NCBI GenBank assembly: GCA_027621615.1
Contig: JAQCBC010000003.1
Location: 1-15,130, forward strand
Direction of reading: 5' to 3'
DNA: 15,130 nt
Source: a bacterium
GTDB taxonomy: Bacteria; Margulisbacteria; Marinamargulisbacteria; UBA6595
Made by a program: the position numbers and the translations under genes. Below the pieces are notes generated by a model. It saw only the letters and a program-made list of their open reading frames with translations, searched no databases and had not been told where the DNA came from. Position 1 is the first letter of the stretch, and every line of letters begins with the position of its first letter. Below, piece by piece: positions 1-7,058 of this stretch.

Positions 1-1
1 T

Positions 2-226
2 TTAACAGTGGTTGTTTCCTTGCCAACGGTTGGCCTGGGCCTACTCATTGGTTTAATCATTTCTATTATTCAGGCTGTGACTCAAATTCAGGAGCAAACA
101 TTAACCTTTGTGCCAAAAATGGTTGTTGTTTTGTTGTTATTTGCTGTTTTTTTTCATTGGATGTTTGGGTTAATATCGGGTGTCGCGTTGGATCTGTGGC
201 AAGATATACCGATATATAGCCAATGA
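2..226 (+). CDS. fliQ: Flagellar export apparatus protein FliQ, 5'-truncated by window edge
   Basis: FliQ is a small inner-membrane component of the flagellar type III export gate (FliP/FliQ/FliR). The frame is open from the first bases of the window. The residues before the first possible start (a GTG at position 8) still align with the first FliQ membrane helix, so the true start lies upstream and about 15 N-terminal residues are missing. Two hydrophobic helices are visible, and the segment GLIISIIQAVTQIQEQTL matches the family core (GLIISxxQAxTQxxExTL). It overlaps fliR by four bases (ATGA), the usual fliQ-fliR-flhB order. The family identification is secure; only the start is unknown. Confidence 0.93.
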   Translation, partial: LTVVVSLPTVGLGLLIGLIISIIQAVTQIQEQTLTFVPKMVVVLLLFAVFFHWMFGLISGVALDLWQDIPIYSQ

Positions 227-1005
227 TTATTCCCATTGATTACATTATTGTTGTGGGCTTAATTACGGCCCGAATTTTTGGGTTGTTTGTCACAGCGCCG
301 GTCTTTAATAATGAACAACTGATGCCAGCCACAGTTCGCATTATTATGATAGTGTTATTATCAACGCTCATTGCTTTTGTTGTTCCGCTTCCAAATACAT
401 TGCCGGCTCAGCCGATTTCATTGTTGTTGGCCGTGGCCATGGAGATATTGATTGGGCTGTGTTTGGGATTCACGATTCAGCTGCTTATTATTGGTGTGGA
501 GTTGGCCGGCTCTATTATTGACACGCAAGCAGGAATTAGTGCAGCGGCAATGTTTGATCCACTTCGTGGGGATCAGGTCACCATTATTGCGCGGTTGTAT
601 CGACAGTTGATTTTGCTTGTGTTTCTTTTATTAAATGGGCACCATATTGTCCTATTGGCGATTCGTACGACATTTGATGTTATGCCCATTGGTATGGCAC
701 ACAATATGATAACCGGTAATCACTTTTTGCATATTGTTAATTTGGGGTCAATGATTTTTGAGGTGGGTTGGCGGTTTTCAGTACCAGTAATTGTCGTTAT
801 TTTTTTTGTTGACTTTGGGTTTGGGATGCTCAGTCGTATTGCATCACAAGTCAATGTGTTTCAGTTAAGTTTTCAATTAAAGCCTATGGTTATGATTGTG
901 GTCTTGATGTTGATTATTCCCTATTTCTTAGAAGATGTGTCGGAATTGTTGGCGATGATACCCAATTTAATGGGTGATTTTATTTTAGTCGGCCAGGAGC
1001 AGTAA
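223..1005 (+). CDS. fliR: Flagellar export apparatus protein FliR
   Basis: FliR is an integral inner-membrane protein of the flagellar type III secretion export gate and forms the core pore complex with FliP and FliQ. The 260-residue length is normal for the family. The N-terminus (ITARIFGLFVTAPVF) is the typical first helix and loop. The central segment with GISAAAMFDP corresponds to the conserved GxxxAxxxDP region. About six hydrophobic segments run through the protein. The start ATG overlaps the fliQ stop, and the stop overlaps the flhB start (TAATG), so translation is probably coupled. No strong Shine-Dalgarno sequence precedes the start. There is no sign of truncation. Confidence 0.95.
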   Translation: MIIPIDYIIVVGLITARIFGLFVTAPVFNNEQLMPATVRIIMIVLLSTLIAFVVPLPNTLPAQPISLLLAVAMEILIGLCLGFTIQLLIIGVELAGSIIDTQAGISAAAMFDPLRGDQVTIIARLYRQLILLVFLLLNGHHIVLLAIRTTFDVMPIGMAHNMITGNHFLHIVNLGSMIFEVGWRFSVPVIVVIFFVDFGFGMLSRIASQVNVFQLSFQLKPMVMIVVLMLIIPYFLEDVSELLAMIPNLMGDFILVGQEQ

Positions 1006-2087
1006 TGGGCGATGATTCCGGCGAAAAAACAGAAGAGCCAACACCGCATAAGTTGCGTGAGGCTCGAAAAAAAGGGCAAATTGCCAAGGGTAAAGATTTA
1101 ACGGGGGCGGTTGCCATGTTAGCGATATTTTTTATCTTACAGGCCATATCGTTTCAAATGTGGAGTCGAATTGGATATCTAACTGAAACGATATTTAATG
1201 CAATTGCAAAGCCGTTTAGCCTAGATTTAGCGCACACCATTTTGTCGGAGCTTATGTGGACGTTTTTACAAATAATGACTCCGCTATTTGTGGGTATTAT
1301 TGTGGTTACCTTTGTACTTGAAATTTTGCAAACACAAGCCTTAATTTATTGGGGAGCTATTTTGCCGGATCTTAAAAAATTAGACCCTATTGCCGGCACC
1401 AAAAAGTTCTTTTCATTAAAGCAATATGTTGAGACATTAAAGTCAATTGCTAAAATTTTGATGATTTCTTTTTTGATTTATAGTGCAGTTAAAAGCTTTT
1501 TGCCGTATTTTTTCGTTACGGGTCAAATGCCTGCGATGCAAGTGATGATTCTGGTTGGTACGCTAGTGATGCGTATTGTTATTCAAATTGGTATATTTTA
1601 TTTAATTATTGCCCTATTAGATTATATGTATCAAAAGTACGAGTACATCAAATCATTGCGCATGAGTAAAAAAGACATTCAAAACGAATACAAGCAACTC
1701 GAGGGAGACCCGATGATTAAGCAGCGCCAGCGGGATCAGCAGCGTCAATTGGCCCAAAGTCGGCAAATGGGAGCGGTTCCAGGCGCTGATGTTGTGGTGA
1801 CCAACCCCACGCACATTGCAATTGCAATTCGTTACGATGCAGAGACCATGCAGTCGCCCATGATTGTTGCGCGAGGTCGTCAGTTACTGGCTCAGGCCAT
1901 TCGTCAAATTGCAGATTCGCACTATATTCCCATTATTCAGAACCCACCACTCGCTCGAAATTTGTATAAAAAGAGCATGGCGGGCCAATTTGTTCCGCCA
2001 GAATATTATCGAGCAGTGGCTGAGATTCTCGCTTTTGTATATAATTTAAAAAGGAAGCGTCGTCAGCGATTAGCGCCACAGGAATAA
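1005..2087 (+). CDS. flhB: Flagellar export switch protein FlhB
   Basis: FlhB controls substrate-specificity switching of the flagellar type III export apparatus by autocleavage of its cytoplasmic domain. The protein has 360 residues. The N-terminus (EKTEEPTPHKLREARKKGQ) is the family signature. Four membrane segments follow between about residues 30 and 215. The cytoplasmic domain holds the autocleavage motif N267-P268-T269-H270, at nearly the same position as in Salmonella FlhB (N269-P270). The cleavage residue is intact, so normal switching is expected. An AGGAG ribosome binding site at 995-999, five bases before the ATG, supports the start. The stop is four bases before flhA. Confidence 0.97.
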   Translation: MGDDSGEKTEEPTPHKLREARKKGQIAKGKDLTGAVAMLAIFFILQAISFQMWSRIGYLTETIFNAIAKPFSLDLAHTILSELMWTFLQIMTPLFVGIIVVTFVLEILQTQALIYWGAILPDLKKLDPIAGTKKFFSLKQYVETLKSIAKILMISFLIYSAVKSFLPYFFVTGQMPAMQVMILVGTLVMRIVIQIGIFYLIIALLDYMYQKYEYIKSLRMSKKDIQNEYKQLEGDPMIKQRQRDQQRQLAQSRQMGAVPGADVVVTNPTHIAIAIRYDAETMQSPMIVARGRQLLAQAIRQIADSHYIPIIQNPPLARNLYKKSMAGQFVPPEYYRAVAEILAFVYNLKRKRRQRLAPQE

Positions 2088-2091
2088 ATTT

Positions 2092-4167
2092 ATGTCGAAA
2101 CTAAAGTCACTAAAAGCTATGTTCAATGTTCCGGATGTATCCACTGCAGTCGCCTTGATTATGATTGTTGGGGTTATGATTATTCCAATTCCAACGTGGG
2201 GGTTGGATGTTTTGATGTCGTTGAATTTATCCATCGCTATTATTTTGCTATTGGTTGTTTTGTATTTAAAAGAGTCCCTAGAGTTCTCCGCGTTCCCGCA
2301 AATTCTATTGGTGATGACATTGTTTCGCTTGGCGATTAACGTGGCGTCCACCAAGCTTATTTTGAGTTCGGGGCCAGATTTTGATGGTCAAATTGTTATG
2401 GCATTTGCGGATTTTGTAACGCGAGGAAACTTGGTTGTGGGATTGGTTACCTTTTCAATTATTACCCTTGTGCAATTTGTGGTGGTCACCAAAGGGTCGG
2501 AACGTGTTGCAGAAGTGTCCGCTCGATTTACTTTGGATGCATTGCCGGGCAAACAAATGAGTATTGATGCCGATTTAAATGCGGGCTTGATTGATGCCGA
2601 GGAATCCCGAGCTCGCCGAAAAAAACTAGAAAAAGAGTCAACGTTTTTTGGCTCCATGGATGGGGCCAATAAATTTGTGAAAGGGGATGCCATTGCGGGC
2701 ATTGTTATCGTTATTGTTAATATTATTGGGGGGTTGTTAATTGGGCGATTTCAACAAGCGTTGGACTTAGGGGAATCAACGCAGGTGTATGTTCGCTTGA
2801 CGGTTGGGGATGGCCTGGTGTCACAGATTCCAGCCCTGTTAATTTCAGTGGCAACCGGTTTGGTGGTGACCAAAGCCGCTTCTGAAGAAAGCTTTGGGTC
2901 CGATGTGAAGCGCCAAATTTTTGAGCAGCCAAAACCATTTGCGATTACCGCCATTATTTTGCTGGGATTAAGTGTAGTGCCGGGATTTCCATTTCGTTAT
3001 TTCTTTTTATTAGCCTGTTTAGCGAGCCTGTTTTCTTTGAGCGTGGTCAAAGCAAAAAAAACACAAGAAGCGCATACGATGCAGGCGCAGCAAAACGTAG
3101 CCAAGCAGGCCATGAAAAAGCCAGAAAACTTGCTAGGCACGCTTAGCTTGGATCCAATTAGTTTAAAAGTAGGGCGCAATTTAGTCCCGCTTATTGATCC
3201 CAATCAAAATGGCCCATTGCTGGAGCGTATTACACTGGTTCGTTATCACATTGGCCAAGAACTTGGGTTTGTTATTCCGGGGGTCCGAATTATGGATGAA
3301 TTAAGCTTGCCGGTTAATGCGTATGAAGTATATATCCGGGGGACGCAGGTTGGGTACGGGGAAGTGGTCATGGGGCATTACTTTGTGGGCCAGTCAGCCA
3401 CTGATTTAAAGCACCAAGGTGTTCCAGGGATTGAAGCCGTGGATCCAATCACTCAGGAGTCTGCGGCTTGGGTGCCAGAAGATAAGTTGGGGGCGTTGCA
3501 AGAGCAGGCCATTTCTGGTTTAAATACAACAGATTTTATTGCGATGCATTTTTCAGAAGTGATTATGCAACATGCCGATGAAATTATGACGCGCCAAAAC
3601 GTTCAATCGTTGTTGGATTTAGTTAAAAATACCAATGCGGCGATCGTTCGAGAGCTAATTCCCGATATGCTTTCCCTGGGGCAAGTCCATAAAGTGTTGC
3701 AGATACTTGTTTCTGAGCGCGTATCGATCCGCGATTTGTCTACTATTTTGGAGCGATTGGCTGACTATGCGACGATTTCCCGTGATACGAATTTATTGGC
3801 TGAATACGTACGACAAGCCTTGGCTCGTCAGATTTGTAGCAAGTATGTTGATAAAGATAACAGCATTCTGCTCTTTACGATTGACCCGGAGTTTGAAGAA
3901 AAGATGATTAATGCTATTCATCAATCTGAATACGGTTCGTTTTTGGCGCTTGATCCGGATGTGGGTCAAAGTGTGTTGGCTCAAATTGGTGAATTTGTTA
4001 GAAATTTTAGACGATTGGATAAAGAACCGGTTGGCTTGTGTTCACCTAAAATTAGAACCTATTTTAAAAAGTTTTTAGAACGCAATTATCCCCGTTTAAT
4101 TATATTGTCCTATACTGAAATCCCCTCGAATGTTAAGGTTCAGTCAATTGGTATTTTGTCGAATTAA
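2092..4167 (+). CDS. flhA: Flagellar export gate protein FlhA
   Basis: FlhA is the large export-gate protein of the flagellar type III system. It couples proton flow to export and docks chaperone-substrate complexes with its cytoplasmic nonamer. The length of 691 residues is typical. Residues about 15-330 hold the membrane domain, with the FHIPEP-family signature FRLAINVASTKLIL from residue 78. D199 in KGDAIAG aligns with the essential Asp208 of Salmonella FlhA. A lysine- and glutamine-rich linker near residues 320-345 leads to the C-terminal cytoplasmic domain. AGGA at 2080-2083, eight bases before ATG, supports the start. The stop overlaps the next ATG (TAATG). Key residues appear intact. 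Confidence 0.97.
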   Translation: MSKLKSLKAMFNVPDVSTAVALIMIVGVMIIPIPTWGLDVLMSLNLSIAIILLLVVLYLKESLEFSAFPQILLVMTLFRLAINVASTKLILSSGPDFDGQIVMAFADFVTRGNLVVGLVTFSIITLVQFVVVTKGSERVAEVSARFTLDALPGKQMSIDADLNAGLIDAEESRARRKKLEKESTFFGSMDGANKFVKGDAIAGIVIVIVNIIGGLLIGRFQQALDLGESTQVYVRLTVGDGLVSQIPALLISVATGLVVTKAASEESFGSDVKRQIFEQPKPFAITAIILLGLSVVPGFPFRYFFLLACLASLFSLSVVKAKKTQEAHTMQAQQNVAKQAMKKPENLLGTLSLDPISLKVGRNLVPLIDPNQNGPLLERITLVRYHIGQELGFVIPGVRIMDELSLPVNAYEVYIRGTQVGYGEVVMGHYFVGQSATDLKHQGVPGIEAVDPITQESAAWVPEDKLGALQEQAISGLNTTDFIAMHFSEVIMQHADEIMTRQNVQSLLDLVKNTNAAIVRELIPDMLSLGQVHKVLQILVSERVSIRDLSTILERLADYATISRDTNLLAEYVRQALARQICSKYVDKDNSILLFTIDPEFEEKMINAIHQSEYGSFLALDPDVGQSVLAQIGEFVRNFRRLDKEPVGLCSPKIRTYFKKFLERNYPRLIILSYTEIPSNVKVQSIGILSN

Positions 4168-4424
4168 TGATGGTCTATGATGATTATTGGTCCCAGATTA
4201 TTCCACAAAGTCGGTATCGAAAAATTGATGAGGACGGTAATGTTCGGTCCTTGCCCATGGATGTTGAGGCCTGGACTGCCAATGATGAATTGGACAAGCA
4301 GAGACTCCGTGAGCGGGTTGATGCGCTGTATACCGTGATTCTGAATGAGTTAATGGGGGATCATACAGACCATGTTGATTCGACCAACATTTTAAACTCA
4401 ATTAAGCGAAAACTGGGTGTATGA
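4167..4424 (+). CDS. Unrecognised 85-residue protein between flhA and the sigma factor
   Basis: I do not recognise this family. The protein is small, soluble and acidic in its middle, with no signal peptide, membrane segment or cysteine. An N-terminal DDYWSQIIPQ segment is followed by a predicted helical stretch (about residues 38-63, ELDKQRLRERVDALYTVILN) and a short basic C-terminal helix (NILNSIKRKLGV). It is very likely real because it starts inside the flhA stop (TAATG) and ends inside the sigma start (ATGA), filling the gap exactly. The [YH]-D-[DE]-Y-W motif at residues 4-8 recurs at residues 4-8 of the downstream sigma protein. Position suggests a sigma partner, an export chaperone or an anti-sigma factor of FlgM type, but no FlgM motif is visible. 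ATG 4167 or ATG 4170 could be the start. Confidence 0.8.
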   Translation: MMVYDDYWSQIIPQSRYRKIDEDGNVRSLPMDVEAWTANDELDKQRLRERVDALYTVILNELMGDHTDHVDSTNILNSIKRKLGV

Positions 4425-5035
4425 GTACGCACGACGAGTATTGGGAAAAGAATTCAGTCGCCATTGCCAATTATCTGAAGTTGGCCATTTTAAAGCGGCA
4501 TCATAAAGTGGTCTTAACTACATTTAAAACACGGATGAATCGAATTTTATATACGTACCTGAATCATTTGCCCCGGCATGTTCGAGAAAGTGAAAAAGAG
4601 GACTTGCAAACCATCGTGTTAATTGAGCTGTTTGAGACCATTAAAATTTGGGATCCCGAGCGCCATAGTTCAGTCTGGCCGTTGGCCTATCAGCGCATTA
4701 ATGGCGCGATGCGTGATCACATTCGATTCGTCACCCGATCCGACCCCACCCGATTTTACGAGTGGGTGAATACGGCTGCCAACATGTACATTGTTATTCA
4801 AGAAAATAATACATTTGAATCAGACATGGATAGTGCGCATGATTTGCAATCGGTGTTGCAGCTTTTGGATGCCCGAGACCAGGAAATTATCGTTTCACAT
4901 GCGCTGCACGATCAAACATTTAAACAAATTTCAAAAAAAATACACTTGTCTGAATCTCAAGTGTCCCGAATATACAATAAAAGCATTAAAAAAATACAAG
5001 ATATTCTAGCAATCAATAAAGGAAACAAACAATGA
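4421..5035 (+). CDS. Compact FliA-like (sigma-28 family) RNA polymerase sigma factor
   Basis: This is probably the flagellar sigma factor. Residues about 36-104 form sigma region 2: KEDLQTIVLIELFETIKIWDP, then YQRINGAMRDHIR, which closely matches FliA's YAVQRIRGAMLDELR. Residues about 145-196 form region 4, beginning LLDARDQEIIV and containing a helix-turn-helix (TFKQISKKIHLSESQVSRI) like FliA's LKEIGxxLxVxESRVSQ. At 204 residues it is shorter than usual FliA (about 235-250). The missing length lies between regions 2 and 4: residues 105-144 do not resemble region 3. The gene overlaps the 85-residue gene upstream and the SulP gene downstream by ATGA junctions. It sits where fliA often lies, after flhA, but without flhF/flhG. 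Sigma family is confident; the FliA assignment is likely. Confidence 0.85.
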   Translation: MSTHDEYWEKNSVAIANYLKLAILKRHHKVVLTTFKTRMNRILYTYLNHLPRHVRESEKEDLQTIVLIELFETIKIWDPERHSSVWPLAYQRINGAMRDHIRFVTRSDPTRFYEWVNTAANMYIVIQENNTFESDMDSAHDLQSVLQLLDARDQEIIVSHALHDQTFKQISKKIHLSESQVSRIYNKSIKKIQDILAINKGNKQ

Positions 5036-6603
5036 CTAAACAACGCCGATACCAGTACTGGTTAGATACGCTGTCTGGGTTAACCGTGGCCCTGGCGTTG
5101 GTGCCAGAGGCGATTGCTTTTTCATTTGTGGCTCACGTCGACCCAAGGGTTGGCTTGTATGCCGCGATTATCATGGGGCTTGTCACGGCATTATTGGGTG
5201 GCCGCCCGGGTATGATATCCGGGGCTACGGGTGCGGTTGCGGTTATATTTGCGCCGCTTGTAATTAGCCAAACTCAGCAGCAGGGCATGGCGGTTGCGTT
5301 GTCGTATTTGTTTTTAGCCGTTGTGATTATGGGCGTTTTCCAACTAATATTTGGGTTGCTGCGTTGGGGCAAGTTTATTCGACTTATTCCGCAGCCGGTT
5401 ATGTTTGGGTTTGTGAATGGGTTGGCCATTGTTATTTTTAAATCTCAACTCACGCAATTTTATATTCAAACGCATGAAGGGCTTCAAATAATGCCGCTAC
5501 GGCCATTGTTGATTATGCTGGGTTTAGTGGCCCTAACGATGGCAATTATCTATGGGTTGCCCAAAATTACCAAGCGCCTACCGGCCACACTAACGGCAAT
5601 TCTTGCGGTATCGGGCGTGTCTGTTTATTTGCAGTCACTGGGCTATGATAGTCGGACAGTATTGGATTTTATTCAAACCATGGATCCCTCCCAAACGACC
5701 ATTGCTGTGGGCTTGCCACAATTTCAATTGCCGATTCTAACGCTGGATGCTGTGATGACAGTATTGCCGTATTCCTTTTTGGCTGCATCCGTTGGTTTGA
5801 TTGAGTCGTTAATGACGTTGGTTTTAGTGGACGAGCTCACGGGTACCCGGGGGCGAGGCAATAAAGAAAGTTTGGCCCAAGGCCTTGCGAATGTGCTCAA
5901 TGGCTTTTTGGGTGGCATGGGGGGGTGTGCGATGATTGGTCAAAGCATGATTAATGTGCATGCGGGTGGTCGTGGCCGATGGTCGGGGGTGGTGGCCGCC
6001 GGTAGCCTATTAATTTTTTTAATTGTGGGGGCTCGATGGATTGAGCGTATTCCGTTGGCAGCGTTGGTGGGTGTTATGGTTATGGTATCGATTGCGACAT
6101 TTGAGTGGTCCAGTTTTCGAATTATAAAAAAAATACCCAAATCAGATGCTGCGGTTATTGTGATTGTATCGGTAACCACGGTGCTTGTTGACTTGGCCGT
6201 GGCTGTATTTGTGGGGGTTATTATTTCAGCTTTGGTATTTGCATGGGAACAGGGTAAACGAATTGCGGCTACAGAATCCACCCATGACACTGCCTACAAA
6301 GTTTACACACTAAACGGGGGACTGTTTTTTGGGTCTGCAACGGCGTTTAAAGCCTTGTTTGATGTGGACAATGATCCAGATCATGTGGCGATTGATTTTC
6401 GACATGCGCGTGTTTACGATCACTCAGGACTTGAGGCCATTCATGTGGTTGCCCAGCGGTATGCGCAGGTGAACAAGAATCTCCATATATTAAATGTGAG
6501 TCCTGAATGCCAGAGTTTGTTGGACCGTGCCGATAATATTGTTGAAGTTCAAGTCTTAGAGTCTTTGAAGCATTGGCGTATTGCGGAAGATCGGTTAGCC
6601 TAA
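5032..6603 (+). CDS. SulP-family anion transporter with C-terminal STAS domain
   Basis: This is an inner-membrane SulP/SLC26 family transporter. Substrates in this family include sulfate, bicarbonate and dicarboxylates, and the sequence does not decide between them. Residues about 8-405 form the multi-helix transport domain. It starts GLTVALALVPEAIAFSF, with the typical GLYAAIIMGL and ISGATGAVAV segments and a conserved MIGQSMINVHAGGRGRWSG loop. Residues about 422-515 are a STAS domain with the phosphorylation-loop-like motif D463-H464-S465-G466. The length of 523 is normal. AAAGGA at 5018-5023 precedes the ATG by eight bases, and the start overlaps the sigma stop (ATGA). Being coupled to a flagellar sigma gene is unusual for a transporter of this type. 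Confidence 0.93.
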   Translation: MTKQRRYQYWLDTLSGLTVALALVPEAIAFSFVAHVDPRVGLYAAIIMGLVTALLGGRPGMISGATGAVAVIFAPLVISQTQQQGMAVALSYLFLAVVIMGVFQLIFGLLRWGKFIRLIPQPVMFGFVNGLAIVIFKSQLTQFYIQTHEGLQIMPLRPLLIMLGLVALTMAIIYGLPKITKRLPATLTAILAVSGVSVYLQSLGYDSRTVLDFIQTMDPSQTTIAVGLPQFQLPILTLDAVMTVLPYSFLAASVGLIESLMTLVLVDELTGTRGRGNKESLAQGLANVLNGFLGGMGGCAMIGQSMINVHAGGRGRWSGVVAAGSLLIFLIVGARWIERIPLAALVGVMVMVSIATFEWSSFRIIKKIPKSDAAVIVIVSVTTVLVDLAVAVFVGVIISALVFAWEQGKRIAATESTHDTAYKVYTLNGGLFFGSATAFKALFDVDNDPDHVAIDFRHARVYDHSGLEAIHVVAQRYAQVNKNLHILNVSPECQSLLDRADNIVEVQVLESLKHWRIAEDRLA

Positions 6604-6655
6604 CTTTTGCAGACTAGAATTGGGTGATTTGGCTAGCCGTTTGGGTGTATTTTAT

Positions 6656-6669
6656 GGTATAACTATACC
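6656..6669. promoter_or_regulatory. Perfect inverted repeat before the receiver gene, possible operator
   Basis: GGTATA-AC-TATACC is a perfect 6-2-6 dyad that ends five bases before the ATG of the receiver gene, in the only sizeable gap (6604-6674) between region 1 and region 2. It contains TATAAC, which could be a -10 box, but no -35 box at proper spacing is seen. With a two-base centre it is a poor RNA hairpin and more likely a protein-binding site, or chance in AT-rich sequence. Confidence 0.35.
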
Positions 6670-6674
6670 TAGAA

Positions 6675-7049
6675 ATGAGCAAAAAATCCAAGACAATTAT
6701 CTGCATTGAAGCCAATGCAATTAATCGGTATATCATCAAAAAACTATTGGAGTCTGAGGGGCACGTTGTTCACGATGCAGAGACTAAAAAAGCCGGTTTG
6801 GATTTGTTTAGAACGGTTGAGCCAGATTTAATTTTAATTGATTTGCATATGCCGGGGGTGGATGGTTATGCAATTACCCAACACATTCGCAGCATTAACG
6901 GGTTAACCGAAGTTCCAATTCTTGCGTTGACGACCCATGTGGGGATTGATGGGCATAATAAAACCCCGATTTCTGGTTGTGAGGGCTGTATTCAAAAGCC
7001 CATTGATGCACAGGGGTTTGTTAATCATTTGTCTCAATTTTTAAGTTAG
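6675..7049 (+). CDS. Single-domain response regulator (CheY/DivK-like receiver)
   Basis: This is a stand-alone phosphoacceptor receiver domain of 124 residues with no output domain. Such proteins act through protein-protein contacts (as CheY and DivK do). The phosphorylation site is D56 (LILIDLHMPGVDG), the switch threonine is T86 or T87 (ALTT) and the conserved lysine is K108 (QKPID). The usual pair of acidic Mg2+ ligands is E12-A13: the codon is GCC where GAC would be expected, so one ligand is lost. The start ATG follows a palindrome and has no good Shine-Dalgarno sequence. It is nine bases upstream of the GlmU-like gene and probably in one transcript with it. The partner kinase is not in the window. 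Nearby flagellar genes make a chemotaxis role possible, but the sequence does not show it. Confidence 0.92.
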   Translation: MSKKSKTIICIEANAINRYIIKKLLESEGHVVHDAETKKAGLDLFRTVEPDLILIDLHMPGVDGYAITQHIRSINGLTEVPILALTTHVGIDGHNKTPISGCEGCIQKPIDAQGFVNHLSQFLS

Positions 7050-7053
7050 GGGA
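7048..7053 (+). promoter_or_regulatory. Ribosome binding site of the GlmU-like gene
   Basis: AGGGGA lies five bases before the ATG at 7059 and starts inside the receiver stop codon. It favours this ATG over the ATG at 7054, which runs into a stop after two codons. Confidence 0.7.
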
Positions 7054-7058
7054 ATGCG

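Noticed and set aside
8..10. GTG as the start of FliQ
   Set aside because: The open frame continues to the window edge and the bases before it still encode the first FliQ helix. The gene is cut by the edge.
5940..6290. 116-codon minus-strand open frame opposite the SulP gene
   Set aside because: Its translation is low-complexity Thr/Ile/Ala-rich, as expected from the antisense of a membrane protein gene, and it has no known motif.
6631..6638. GGCTAGCC palindrome
   Set aside because: Eight bases, no loop and no partner element; such a short palindrome is expected by chance.
6604..6674. Sigma-28 or sigma-70 promoter before the receiver gene
   Set aside because: TATAAC could be a -10 box, but TTGGCT and TTGGGT fall at 23 and 11 bases from it, and no sigma-28 pattern (TAAA with GCCGATAA) is present.
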